Shown here: positions 24,447 through 32,390 of the stretch, piece by piece
Position numbering within the stretch: position 1 is the stretch's first letter
Layout of the letters: every line of letters begins with the position of its first letter
DNA from: Nocardia aobensis NBRC 100429
GTDB taxonomy: Bacteria; Actinomycetota; Actinomycetes; Mycobacteriales; Mycobacteriaceae
DNA: 48,547 nucleotides
NCBI RefSeq assembly: GCF_000308375.1
Contig: NZ_BAFQ01000289.1
Span: 1 to 48,547, forward strand
Reading direction: 5' to 3'
Made by a program: the position numbers and the translations under genes
The notes under the pieces: generated by a model
The model's database searches: none
What the model saw: the letters and a program-made list of their open reading frames with translations, nothing else
What the model was told of the DNA's origin: nothing

Positions 24447-25646
24447 ATGCCCGACGAATCCTCGACACTCTCCCCACGATGCGAGCAACTGCGTACGCGG
24501 ATCCGCGATTTCGTTGCCCACCAAGTGATTCCGGCAGAGGCAGCACTCGACGCGGGTGACCGCGCCATCCGCGCCCAACTACGCGAACACGCTGTCGAGG
24601 CCGGGCTGTGGGCTCTGCCACTGCCGTCCCGGTACGGCGGCGGAGGGCTGACGCCGGCCGACTACTTCACCGTCGCCGAGATCGAGGGACGCAGCGATCA
24701 CGCACCCGAGGTGCTCGGCTCGGCCGCGCTGCTCAACGCCCGGATGATCGACAGCCACGCCGATCGCGAGCTGCGCGAAAAGCTGCTTCCCGCAGTGGTT
24801 TCCGGACAGCTGACGATGAGCTACGCCATGACCGAACCCGGCGTAGCCGGATCGGATCCCGCCGCACTGCGGACCACGGCGACCCCCGACGGCACCGGCT
24901 GGCGGATCACCGGGCGCAAATGGTTCATCACCGGCGCGGGAACAGCCGACGAAGTACTCGTCGTCGCCCGCACCGCCTCGGGTGCGATGCGAGAGTCGTT
25001 GTCGATCTTCGCCGTTCCGGCCACCGCACCCGGATTCCGCGTCGTCCGGGAATTGGATGTACTCGGCACGGGAGGCCAATCCGAGATCGAATTCGACGCC
25101 GTGACGGTGCCCGCATGCCGGCTGATCGGCGCAGTCGGCGCGGGCGCGACACTGGCCGGCGAGCGACTCGCGCTGGGCCGCACACTGCGCGCACTGCGCT
25201 GGGTCGGACAGGCACAGCGAGCTGTGGAACTGCTGGCCGAGCGGGCAGCCCAGCGCCGGGTGGACGATCAGCCACTGGCCGAGCGGCAACTGGTGCAGCA
25301 GATGGTGTTCGACGCCGAACTGGCTGTTCGCTCGGCCCGTGCGCTCACCGAACAAGCCGCCGCCGCAGTTGCCGCGGATAGGCGCGCGCACGTGGAGGTC
25401 GGCTTCGCGAAGGTGGCCGCCGCACGCGCTCTCGGCCTGGCCACCGACCACGCGATACAGATATTCGGCGCCGAGGGCCTCACCGCCGCAACGGGTCTGC
25501 CTCGACTGCTGCGCGTTGCTCGCGCGGCCCGCATTCTCGATGGTTCCGACGAATTCCACATCGAGGCCACCGCACGCCGCGTAATTCGCGAGTACACCCG
25601 ACCGCCCACGGCATCCCCGAACCGGAACCCGCTCGCCGGGAACTAA
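24447..25646 (+). CDS. Acyl-CoA dehydrogenase
   Basis: A 399-residue flavoprotein oxidising an acyl-CoA at the alpha-beta position. MSYAMTEPGVAGSDPAALRT, ITGRKWFITGAGTADEVLV and GFRVVRELDVLGTGGQSEIE are the FAD/substrate segments, and IFGAEGLTAATGLPRLLRVA begins the C-terminal helix domain. The usual catalytic Glu position (I-x-E-G-T) reads ILDGSDEFH, an Asp variant seen in the DGPDEVH subgroup. ATG 24447 is chosen by family length. GTG 24417 is possible, and neither has a strong ribosome site. It shares an 87-bp divergent region with the CoA-transferase, so the three genes are probably one pathway. Confidence 0.9.
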   Translation: MPDESSTLSPRCEQLRTRIRDFVAHQVIPAEAALDAGDRAIRAQLREHAVEAGLWALPLPSRYGGGGLTPADYFTVAEIEGRSDHAPEVLGSAALLNARMIDSHADRELREKLLPAVVSGQLTMSYAMTEPGVAGSDPAALRTTATPDGTGWRITGRKWFITGAGTADEVLVVARTASGAMRESLSIFAVPATAPGFRVVRELDVLGTGGQSEIEFDAVTVPACRLIGAVGAGATLAGERLALGRTLRALRWVGQAQRAVELLAERAAQRRVDDQPLAERQLVQQMVFDAELAVRSARALTEQAAAAVAADRRAHVEVGFAKVAAARALGLATDHAIQIFGAEGLTAATGLPRLLRVARAARILDGSDEFHIEATARRVIREYTRPPTASPNRNPLAGN

Positions 25647-25712
25647 TTCCGTTCGCCGCCCGACCTGTTGGTGCGGAAGAAGGTGGAGTGAAGATTGTTC
25701 GAAGGCGCAACG

Positions 25713-26354
25713 ATGGAACTGTCCGGGGTGGACTGCACGCACGGACGGCGTGCGGTGGTCCGGGGCGTCGATCTGCGAATACCCGGTGGGGAACGGGTGG
25801 CGCTGACCGGGACGAACGGTTCGGGCAAAACCACACTGTTGCGGGCCATCCTCGGCCTGCATCCGCTTGCCGGCGGGACGATCACCGTCGGCGGAGCCAC
25901 CGCGCGTACGGCGCAGGACTGGGACCTGCGCCGCCGCGTGGTGGCGTGGATTCCGCAGCGCCAGGCAGCGGGGCGCTTTCCGCTCCCGGCGCGCGAATTG
26001 CTGTACAGCAGCGGCGCATTCGACGACGCCATGACCGCCGCCCACGATCTGGGCGTGAGCAGCTTGGCCGACCGCCCGTTGCACACCTTGTCCGGTGGAC
26101 AACTTCAGCGGATGTATCTGGCCCGCGCACTGGGCTGCGTGGCCGCGGGCGCGGGTGTGCTGCTGGCCGATGAGCCGACCGCCGCACTGGATTTCGCCGG
26201 ACAGGAAGATGCCGCACAGCTACTGACCGACATACCGGTGACGCTGCTGGTGGTGACACACGACCGCGCGCTGGCCGCGCGCTGCGACCGGGTACTCGAG
26301 ATGGCGGGCGGAAATCTGCGCGAGATCACGCCCCGGGAAGAGGAAGCGGTGTGA
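25713..26354 (+). CDS. Metal ABC transporter ATP-binding protein (ZnuC/MntB type)
   Basis: A 213-residue ATPase powering metal uptake. Walker A GTNGSGKTT, Q-loop WIPQRQAAGRFP, signature LSGGQLQRMYLARAL, Walker B VLLADEP and switch His in VVTHD are all present. It is slightly shorter than ZnuC homologues. ATG 25713 follows GAAGG at seven bases. The TTG at 25695 is less likely. The stop overlaps the permease start by four bases, so the three-gene operon is tightly coupled. No Zur, MntR or CsoR-like palindrome was found in the 66-bp leader. Confidence 0.9.
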   Translation: MELSGVDCTHGRRAVVRGVDLRIPGGERVALTGTNGSGKTTLLRAILGLHPLAGGTITVGGATARTAQDWDLRRRVVAWIPQRQAAGRFPLPARELLYSSGAFDDAMTAAHDLGVSSLADRPLHTLSGGQLQRMYLARALGCVAAGAGVLLADEPTAALDFAGQEDAAQLLTDIPVTLLVVTHDRALAARCDRVLEMAGGNLREITPREEEAV

Positions 26355-27229
26355 ACCACGCGAACGAGTTCTGGCAGCTGTGGCACCTGGTTCCGGTGCA
26401 GCGCGCGTTGGTCGCGCTGATCCTCGGCGCCATCGGATTGCCCATTGTGGGCGTGGTGATCATCGGACTCGACATCATGCCGGTGCGGTTCGCCATGATG
26501 CACGTGGCACTGTTCGGAATCGCGATCGGGATCCTGACCGGATTGGACCCGCTACTGTGCGGACTGGTGGCGTGCGCGATATCAGGCGCCTCGCTGACGC
26601 CGCTGGCCCGCAGCCCAGCCGGACTCTCGGGTGCGATGGGCCTGCTGATGAGCCTGGCGATCGCGGGAGCTCTACTCACACTGTCGATTTCGGGCGTCAA
26701 CGCCAACGGCGCCTTCGAACTGCTGTGGGGATCGATTCTCGCCACCCGAACCAGTGACGTCGTCCTGCTCGGTGTGCTGGCGGTGCTGATCCCGGCACTG
26801 TTCGTACTGCGCCGCCGCCAACTGGGGCTGCTGCTGTTCGATCGTGAACTCGCCACCTGTTCCGGAGTCCGGGTCAATCAACTGACCCTCGTACTGCTGG
26901 TTCTGGTCGCGGTCGCGGTGGCAGCCGGAATCCGGCTCACCGGCGCACTGCTCGTGGACGCACTCACGCTACTGCCCGCGCTGGCGGCGCGACGGCTGGC
27001 CAATTCGCTGCCCGGCATGGTGATCGCGGCGGTCGTCGTCGGTCTGCTGGTGAACGTCACCGGCTTCGTCCTCGCGGTGTGGTTCGACCTGCCGCCGGGT
27101 CCGGTGCTGGTGCTCGCGGCCGGGGCGGTCGCCCTCGCCGTTCATGTGTTACCCGATGGGAGAAGACGAGGATGGCCCTCCGCAGAGGAAAACGGTTCGC
27201 ACGCTTCGGGATCGGTCTCGCTGCATTGA
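26351..27229 (+). CDS. Metal ABC transporter permease (ABC-3/ZnuB family)
   Basis: A 292-residue permease with about eight membrane helices of the ZnuB/TroC/MntC family. Segments such as LGAIGLPIVGVVIIGLDIMP, MHVALFGIAIGILTG and GIRLTGALLVDALTLLPALA show the family pattern, including the conserved G-x-L-L-v-d/t-A-L-l-l-l-P-A region. GTG 26351 overlaps the ATPase stop (GTGA). Its end overlaps the start of the substrate-binding protein by 58 bp. Confidence 0.9.
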   Translation: MNHANEFWQLWHLVPVQRALVALILGAIGLPIVGVVIIGLDIMPVRFAMMHVALFGIAIGILTGLDPLLCGLVACAISGASLTPLARSPAGLSGAMGLLMSLAIAGALLTLSISGVNANGAFELLWGSILATRTSDVVLLGVLAVLIPALFVLRRRQLGLLLFDRELATCSGVRVNQLTLVLLVLVAVAVAAGIRLTGALLVDALTLLPALAARRLANSLPGMVIAAVVVGLLVNVTGFVLAVWFDLPPGPVLVLAAGAVALAVHVLPDGRRRGWPSAEENGSHASGSVSLH

Positions 27230-27963
27230 TCGCCGGCGTAGCCGCATTGACCGGCTGTGGGTCCAGTGACCAGCAGCACCACGACGGCCCGAACGTAGTG
27301 GCGACCAGTACCTGGGAAGCGGCCTTCGCCGAGGCCGCCGGCGCGACCGATGTGACCGTCATCGTGCCGCCGGCGATCAAGCACGCGCCCGACTACGACC
27401 CTAAACCGTCGGATCTGGCCGCGGTGTCGCACGCCGATTACGTCCTCTACGCACCCTTCGAGGGCTTCGCGACCAAGATCAAGGACGCCGCCGGGTCTTC
27501 GGCGAAGGTGGTCGCGGTCGATCTCGACAACAGCCGCGACAACGTCGTCAAGGAGGTGCAGCGGCTGGGAGACATGTTCGGAACCCGCACCGCGGCCGAC
27601 AAGTGGCTCCAGACATTCGGGGCCCGATACGACCAACTCGCCACGCAAATCAAGTCCGCATGGCGAAACGGCCGGCCTCCCACTGTTGTTGCGCAGACGT
27701 TCATGGGTTTCGCCGCGCAGTTATCCGGAGCCCAGGTGCTGGGAACCTACGGACCCGATCAGGTGACCGCCAAGCAGGTGGCGGATCTGTCGGCGGCCGA
27801 GCCGGAGCTGGTGTTCGCCAACGAGCAAATGGATACCGGAACCGTCCTGCCGGGCACAACCGCCCGGCAGCTCGATCTGAGCAACTATCCGACCAGCGGC
27901 AACGATCTGCTCACGGTCTACGACGACACGGCAACGAAGATCAGCGCCGCACTGAAGGGCTGA
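27172..27963 (+). CDS. Metal ABC transporter substrate-binding lipoprotein (ZnuA-like, altered ligands)
   Basis: A 263-residue cluster A-I lipoprotein anchored by Cys29 (lipobox LTGC). The first metal-ligand region is kept as His71 in IKHAPDYDPKPSD. The two later regions that normally carry His are changed: APFEGFATKI (about 94-103) and QTFMGFAAQ (about 175-183) have none. A His-rich loop is absent, with only DQQHHD near the N-terminus. It may bind another metal, or a metal chelate. ATG 27172 follows GAGAAGACGAGG. Third gene of the ABC operon, followed by a strong terminator. Confidence 0.82.
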   Translation: MALRRGKRFARFGIGLAALIAGVAALTGCGSSDQQHHDGPNVVATSTWEAAFAEAAGATDVTVIVPPAIKHAPDYDPKPSDLAAVSHADYVLYAPFEGFATKIKDAAGSSAKVVAVDLDNSRDNVVKEVQRLGDMFGTRTAADKWLQTFGARYDQLATQIKSAWRNGRPPTVVAQTFMGFAAQLSGAQVLGTYGPDQVTAKQVADLSAAEPELVFANEQMDTGTVLPGTTARQLDLSNYPTSGNDLLTVYDDTATKISAALKG

Positions 27964-27968
27964 GCCAG

Positions 27969-27998
27969 CGGCCGGGCCACCACGGGGCGGCCCGGCCG
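27969..27998. terminator. Hairpin terminator after the metal ABC operon
   Basis: A 10-bp GC-only stem, CGGCCGGGCC pairing with GGCCCGGCCG, with a 10-base loop, lies eight bases beyond the metal-binding lipoprotein stop and just before the convergent hydrolase stop. It probably serves both directions. Confidence 0.7.
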
Positions 27999-28005
27999 GT
28001 ACTGC

Positions 28006-29049
28006 TCACAACGCCGTGGCCGAAACCTCGCCTTCGAGTATCGCCAGGGCGAGCATGAGAAAGAAGTCGCCCCAAATCATTTCGTGGCTCGGCGCGAGGT
28101 TACGAGGACCGTCATAGCATCCGTCGAGCAGCCGCCCAGGGCGATCGCCGCCGGACAGATGATCGCGGATCAATGTCTCGACCAGCTCGGCCGCGGCAGC
28201 CGGGCGGCCGAGTTTGCACAATGCGACGGCCGTGATGGCGGCCGCAGACGTGTCGGGTACCGGTCCGCTCGCAGTGGAGGCGGTAGGTACGCCGTTGGAA
28301 TACGAAGTACGCGAGAGTATTTCGTCTGCGCTATCCGCGAAGCGGGGTTCGATCCAACAGCCGGCGTCGGCGGCCGCCAGCGCGGTCCACGCCGCCCCTC
28401 GAGACCAGTCGGGCGGGGGCTCCGAACGCGGATACCACTGTCCCGCACAGAATTCCCACGCCGGAATCACCCTCGGCGACGATCGCAGACGCAGCAGCAG
28501 AGAACACAGGAATCGCTCGGCAATCACCGACTCGCCCGCCCACGCCAGCAGTGGCACCGCACCGGCCAGACCATCCACGCGGCCCACCGACGGACGAGCC
28601 GGATCACCGAAACCCGTACCCCAGGGAAGAATCTCCGCCTCGGTGTCGAACGTCGCGGCCAACTGCCTCGCGACCTCTCGAGCATGGGCCGCACCAGTTT
28701 CCGAGATTCCCAGACGGGTCCCAGCGGCCGAGCCGTACCAGAAGATCAGGCCCCGAGTGACCGTGTCCAGTTCGGCGGCAGGCTGTAAACGGGTCACCGC
28801 GGCTTCGGCCGCCGCACGGTCGGCACCCGAACCCGACAGCCGTGCACGCAGCCACAGCTGCCCCACCCAGAAGCCGGCCGCCCAGGATCCGCGCCGCGTC
28901 GACACCCATGCCCCGGTCTCCGGATCGGCGTAGAGCGGAAAGCGCTCTCCCACCGACTCTTCGGTCTCGGACATGCGGTCCGTCATATGCCGAAGCGCTC
29001 GCCGGAACGTCCGCCCTCGTGACCATGCCGCAGTCGCGCCGCGGGTCAT
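28006..29049 (-). CDS. GH88-like unsaturated glucuronyl hydrolase family protein
   Basis: A 347-residue alpha6/alpha6-barrel protein of the GH88/GH105 type. Family signatures include GRVDGLAGAVPLLAW, PPDWSRGAAWTALAAADAG (compare SRGQAWALYG), GPVPDTSAAAITAVALCKLG and WGDFFLMLAL at the end (compare YGDYYFLEAL). Enzymes of this fold remove unsaturated uronic acids from glycan fragments. No signal peptide, so a cytoplasmic role on imported oligosaccharides is likely. ATG 29049 overlaps the stop of the MFS gene (ATGA), which argues that the transporter and hydrolase work together. Confidence 0.75.
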   Translation of the reverse strand: MTRGATAAWSRGRTFRRALRHMTDRMSETEESVGERFPLYADPETGAWVSTRRGSWAAGFWVGQLWLRARLSGSGADRAAAEAAVTRLQPAAELDTVTRGLIFWYGSAAGTRLGISETGAAHAREVARQLAATFDTEAEILPWGTGFGDPARPSVGRVDGLAGAVPLLAWAGESVIAERFLCSLLLRLRSSPRVIPAWEFCAGQWYPRSEPPPDWSRGAAWTALAAADAGCWIEPRFADSADEILSRTSYSNGVPTASTASGPVPDTSAAAITAVALCKLGRPAAAAELVETLIRDHLSGGDRPGRLLDGCYDGPRNLAPSHEMIWGDFFLMLALAILEGEVSATAL

Positions 29050-30230
29050 CGCGACGACACCCGTCGCTGCCACCCCCACGACACCGCCCCGGCGGCGAGG
29101 AACTCCGCCGCCACGACTACCCAAGCCACGGTGAAATGCGGCGATCCGACACCGATCAGCGCACCGAAGATCGTCGGCCCCACCACGAATCCGGCGAAGA
29201 AACCGGCCGACACCACAGCCGAGTCGCGACCGACGGATTCCGGTGCCGCAGTGACGATCACCGTCATCATCGACACCGCGTTGGCCGCAACCGCACAGCC
29301 GCCGATCCCCAGCACGCCCAACCAGACCAGCCACGACAGCGTCGCACCGGCGAGCAGCAGCACCAGACACGCACCGACCGCGCCGAAGGCCAACGGCGCC
29401 AGCAACATCGCGGGACTGCGCAACGATGCCGAACGCCGAGTCCAGCCCACCCGCCCGAGAATTCCCGCTACGCCCAGCACCGCCACCAGGCCACTCGAGG
29501 CCGCCGCCGACATCCCCAGCCGATGCGCGGCATACACGGCGATATAGGTGTTGATCGCAGAGATTCCGGCGCCGAGCAGCACCGAATATCCACACATCCA
29601 CCCGGCGTCACCCCGCGGCACCGCAGCCTTCCACACCGGTCGGCGCGGCGGCTCGGAATCACCGGCGACCATCGCCGCGGCCCCCGCGGCGAGCAGAGCC
29701 GCCAGTGCCGGTATCGCCACGGCGACCCGCCAATTCAGCGAACCGGCCACCGCGGCGAGCGGCAACCCGGCCGAGAAGGCACCGAACTGCACACCCGACT
29801 GCTTCCACCCGGCAACACCACCGCGCCGCGCCCGCTCGACCCGCGATTGGATGAGCTGATTGGTGACCGGATTCGCCAGCGCCTGCGACAGACCGGACAA
29901 CGCGACCGCGACGACCAGAACCGGGAACGCCGGCGCTGCGGCGAACAAGCCCAGCGCGATCGCCGACACCACGAACATGCCGATCAGGCATCGGCGCGCT
30001 CCCCACGCCACCACGACCGGCCCCGCAACCAGCGACAGCGCCGCCGCGACAGCGAACCCGACAGCGACCAGCACCCCCAAAGCCGAAGTGGCGACACGGA
30101 ATTCGACGATCAAGCGCAGACCCAGCGCACCGAGCAGAAACAGCGGCAGCATCGACATCGTCATCGCGGTGACCATCAGCCACGTCAGCAGCGTTCGCTG
30201 CGAACTCACCGAGTCGGTTCGCGTATCCAC
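29046..30230 (-). CDS. MFS transporter
   Basis: A 394-residue major facilitator with about twelve membrane helices and a central cytoplasmic loop near residues 190-205 (GDSEPPRRPVWKA). The loop between helices 2 and 3 reads AWGARR, a reduced form of the MFS motif. It is coupled by a four-base overlap to the GH88-like gene, suggesting import of a sugar or uronide. The GTG at 30230 has no good ribosome site. GTG 30209 is an alternative. It lies 51 bp downstream of sigC on the same strand, so SigC may drive it by read-through. Confidence 0.85.
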   Translation of the reverse strand: MDTRTDSVSSQRTLLTWLMVTAMTMSMLPLFLLGALGLRLIVEFRVATSALGVLVAVGFAVAAALSLVAGPVVVAWGARRCLIGMFVVSAIALGLFAAAPAFPVLVVAVALSGLSQALANPVTNQLIQSRVERARRGGVAGWKQSGVQFGAFSAGLPLAAVAGSLNWRVAVAIPALAALLAAGAAAMVAGDSEPPRRPVWKAAVPRGDAGWMCGYSVLLGAGISAINTYIAVYAAHRLGMSAAASSGLVAVLGVAGILGRVGWTRRSASLRSPAMLLAPLAFGAVGACLVLLLAGATLSWLVWLGVLGIGGCAVAANAVSMMTVIVTAAPESVGRDSAVVSAGFFAGFVVGPTIFGALIGVGSPHFTVAWVVVAAEFLAAGAVSWGWQRRVSSR

Positions 30231-30281
30231 ATACAGAAAGTCGAACGCGATGGCGCTGAAGTTCCTGGCGCAGTGAAATTC

Positions 30282-30851
30282 TCAGCCGACGCCGTCGGTG
30301 GTCTCCGACGCGGCCGCCAACAAGTCCTCACGCGCCCGCGCCACCCGGGACCGGATCGTGCCCACCGGCACCTCGCAGGCATCGGCCGCATCCTGATAGG
30401 ACAGGCCGAGAATCTGCGTCAGCACCAACGCCTCTCGCCGTTCGGGCTCGAGCTGGTCGAGCAGCATCCGCGCCTCGACCAGATCCTCGAAACCACGCCC
30501 ACGACTGCGCGGTGTGCCCTGCTGCTCGGCCACCGCTTCCCAATCGTCGGTGTCACGCACCCGAGGACGCGCCTGAGCAGCGCGAATCGAGTCGACCACC
30601 ACCCGGCGCGCGATCGACAACAGCCACGCGCGCGAGGTCGATCTCCCCGCAAAACGAGGCAAGCTCCGATAAGCCCGCACGAAGGTTTCCTGAGTCAGAT
30701 CATCAGCCGCCGATGCGCCCGCGCGATAGGCATGAAACCGCCAGACATCGGCCTGCAAAGCGCGAACCCAGATCTCGAAGGCCCGTCGGTCACCACGCCC
30801 CGCGGCCATTGCGAGTGCGGTGAGGTCATCTCCATCGTCGACGCCACGCAC
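30282..30851 (-). CDS. sigC: ECF sigma factor, SigC type
   Basis: A 189-residue ECF sigma factor. Region 2: AFEIWVRALQADVWRFHAYR, then ADDLTQETFVRAYRSLPRFA and the -10-recognising STSRAWLLSIARRVVVDSI. Region 4: LDQLEPERREALVLTQILGL, SYQDAADACEVPVGTIRSRV. By memory it matches M. tuberculosis SigC closely (ADDLTQETF-RA, RGFEDLVE, LTQ-LGLSY-DAA--C--PVGTIRSRVARAR). SigC there controls copper-acquisition genes including ctpB. GTG 30851 is chosen (GTG 30860 possible), and no ribosome site is evident. Divergent, 63 bp away, is a ZAS-type membrane protein that is a plausible anti-sigma factor. Confidence 0.82.
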   Translation of the reverse strand: MRGVDDGDDLTALAMAAGRGDRRAFEIWVRALQADVWRFHAYRAGASAADDLTQETFVRAYRSLPRFAGRSTSRAWLLSIARRVVVDSIRAAQARPRVRDTDDWEAVAEQQGTPRSRGRGFEDLVEARMLLDQLEPERREALVLTQILGLSYQDAADACEVPVGTIRSRVARAREDLLAAASETTDGVG

Positions 30852-30914
30852 ATCGAGCACAGTACTACAGACGGTCGTGGGAACTCCGGCTGTTCGATGT
30901 ACGACTATGGAGAC

Positions 30915-31640
30915 ATGAATTGCGATACGGCTCGCGAAGCGCTGTCCGCGCGTATCGACGGCGAACAGGAACCGGTCCCTGCCGCCGCGGTCGACCAGCA
31001 CCTGGCGACCTGTTCATCCTGTCGGGCCTGGCATGCGCGCGCGGAAGGGCTGCGGCGCACCATGCTGCTCGCTCCCGCGCCCGCGATCCCCGACCTCACC
31101 GACGCGATTCTCGCCGAACTGCCGGCTCCGCGCACCGTGTACTCGCTGCTCCGAGTCGCTCTGGGCGTGGTCGCCGTCGTCCAGACCGCTCTCGCCCTGA
31201 CCCAACTGTTCGGCGTGGACACCGGGATGGGCCACGAGGCAATGCCTTTCATGATGGGCCACATGAGCCACGAGAGCGCCGCGTGGAATCTCGCCGTCGG
31301 CATCGGCCTGCTGTGGGCAACACTGCACACGCGAACGGCCGCCGCGCAGCTGCCGATGCTCACGGTGTTCGTCGGCGCGCTGGCCGCGGCGTCGGTCTTC
31401 GACGTCGTCCGAGGCGATGTCGACGCCACCCGGCTGCTGACCCACGTCCCGGTCGTTGTCGGCGTCGCACTGCTGTATCTGGTGCGGCGCACCGACGACG
31501 GCAACGACGAACCGAAACGACGCGCGACCGACCCGGGCCGACACGACACGCATGCCGACTTCGAAGCCGAGGCAGCCGGGACACTCCTGCGGCGCGAGTT
31601 CGGACAACAGCGCCCCACCGGGCGCCACAATGTGGCCTGA
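30915..31640 (+). CDS. ZAS-type putative anti-sigma factor with Met/His-rich external loop
   Basis: A 241-residue membrane protein. The N-terminal zf-HC2 domain (1-45) has the zinc anti-sigma signature His29-x3-Cys33-x2-Cys36 with Cys3. About four helices follow: ~75-100, ~121-140, ~144-164 and ~175-192. The loop 101-120 between helices 1 and 2 holds Met105, His107, Met110, Met113, Met114, His116, Met117 and His119, a dense soft-metal site expected outside the membrane. The tail is hydrophilic. Head-to-head with sigC, it is a strong candidate for a copper-responsive anti-SigC protein (inference). ATG 30915 has GGAG two bases before. ATG 30897 is in frame and possible. Confidence 0.8.
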   Translation: MNCDTAREALSARIDGEQEPVPAAAVDQHLATCSSCRAWHARAEGLRRTMLLAPAPAIPDLTDAILAELPAPRTVYSLLRVALGVVAVVQTALALTQLFGVDTGMGHEAMPFMMGHMSHESAAWNLAVGIGLLWATLHTRTAAAQLPMLTVFVGALAAASVFDVVRGDVDATRLLTHVPVVVGVALLYLVRRTDDGNDEPKRRATDPGRHDTHADFEAEAAGTLLRREFGQQRPTGRHNVA

Positions 31641-31730
31641 CTCCGCTCGGCCCGCCTACACCCAGGCAATGGGGCGGGCGATGGACGAGGCAGGCTGGGA
31701 CAGCGCACCCAACGGGCCCGGCCGAGGTGG

Positions 31731-31913
31731 TCAGGAGGAGACGAGGGCGTCGGACAGAATCCGCACCTGCCGGGCATGCGGACCCTTGATATCGACGATT
31801 ACTTCGAACTCCACGCGATCCCCTTCGACGAGGTCGTGTGCGGCGACATCGTCGGATCCGATATAGAGATCGATACTCCCCGTTTCAGGCGTAGCTCCGA
31901 TGGTGGCGCTCAC
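31731..31913 (-). CDS. Cold-shock-domain-like small protein lacking RNP1
   Basis: A 60-residue protein. Its second half, SIDLYIGSDDVAAHDLVEGD followed by RVEFEVIVDIKGPHARQVRI, matches strands beta3-beta5 of cold-shock proteins (DVFVHYSAI...EGQRVEFE...KGPQA-NV). The first two strands, with the KGFGFI RNP1 nucleic-acid motif, are not there. GTG 31913 is the only in-frame start, and a GGAGG lies 16 bases upstream, which is too far. It may be a trimmed CSP, a decayed gene or an independent OB-like protein. Convergent with the ZAS gene. Confidence 0.5.
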   Translation of the reverse strand: MSATIGATPETGSIDLYIGSDDVAAHDLVEGDRVEFEVIVDIKGPHARQVRILSDALVSS

Positions 31914-31952
31914 GGTCGTCAGTGGAATTCCTCCGCATAGGCCGAACCGGAC

Positions 31953-32390
31953 CTATTCGGAGGCGGAGACGTGGTGTTCGAGACCGACGGCGGCGGTGAG
32001 CTCGGCGCGGTGGCGGCACAGACGCGGATGCTCGTCGCCGAGCTCGCCCATCAGATCCGCCAGCGCGTCGGCGACCGCGTTGAGCTTGTGCTGCACCGCG
32101 GCGTTCGCGCGGGCCTGGGTGTTCTGCAGCAGCGCGACCAAGATGAACGTGATGATCGTGGTCACCGTGTTGATCAGCAACTGCCAGCTGTCCAGACTGG
32201 GCAGCACCAAGAAACTGGGCAACCACACCACCACCAGCAGCACGCAGAACGCGAAAAACGTTGCCCGCGAGGCGACCCCGCACGCCGCGGTGGCGAACCG
32301 GTCGAACGCCGACAGGCCCCCTTTCAGCTGCGAGGGCCTCTTCGCTGTCGGCGCCTGCACCCGCAGTGCGCGCCCGTCGTCGATTGTCAC
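31953..32390 (-). CDS. Low-affinity iron permease family protein
   Basis: A 145-residue membrane protein of the bacterial low-affinity iron permease family (PF04120), about one quarter the size of yeast Fet4. Two membrane helices (THE segment ATFFAFCVLLVVVWLPSFLV and WQLLINTVTTIITFILVALL) are followed by the family signature LLQNTQARANAAVQHKLNAV and DALADLMGELGDEH. In bacteria the transport role is unproven. GTG 32390 follows AAGGAG. It lies 40 bp upstream of the cold-shock-like gene on the same strand. Confidence 0.85.
   Translation of the reverse strand: MTIDDGRALRVQAPTAKRPSQLKGGLSAFDRFATAACGVASRATFFAFCVLLVVVWLPSFLVLPSLDSWQLLINTVTTIITFILVALLQNTQARANAAVQHKLNAVADALADLMGELGDEHPRLCRHRAELTAAVGLEHHVSASE

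Noticed and set aside
25636..25650. Imperfect palindrome GGAACTAATTCC before the metal ABC operon as a Zur or MntR site
   Set aside because: It overlaps the acyl-CoA dehydrogenase stop, is imperfect in the middle and does not match a known metal-regulator consensus.
30852..30914. SigC-type -10 motif CGTGGG in the sigC/ZAS gap
   Set aside because: CGTGGG is present on the plus strand, but no SSSAAT -35 element lies 16-20 bases before it. Too weak to annotate as autoregulation.
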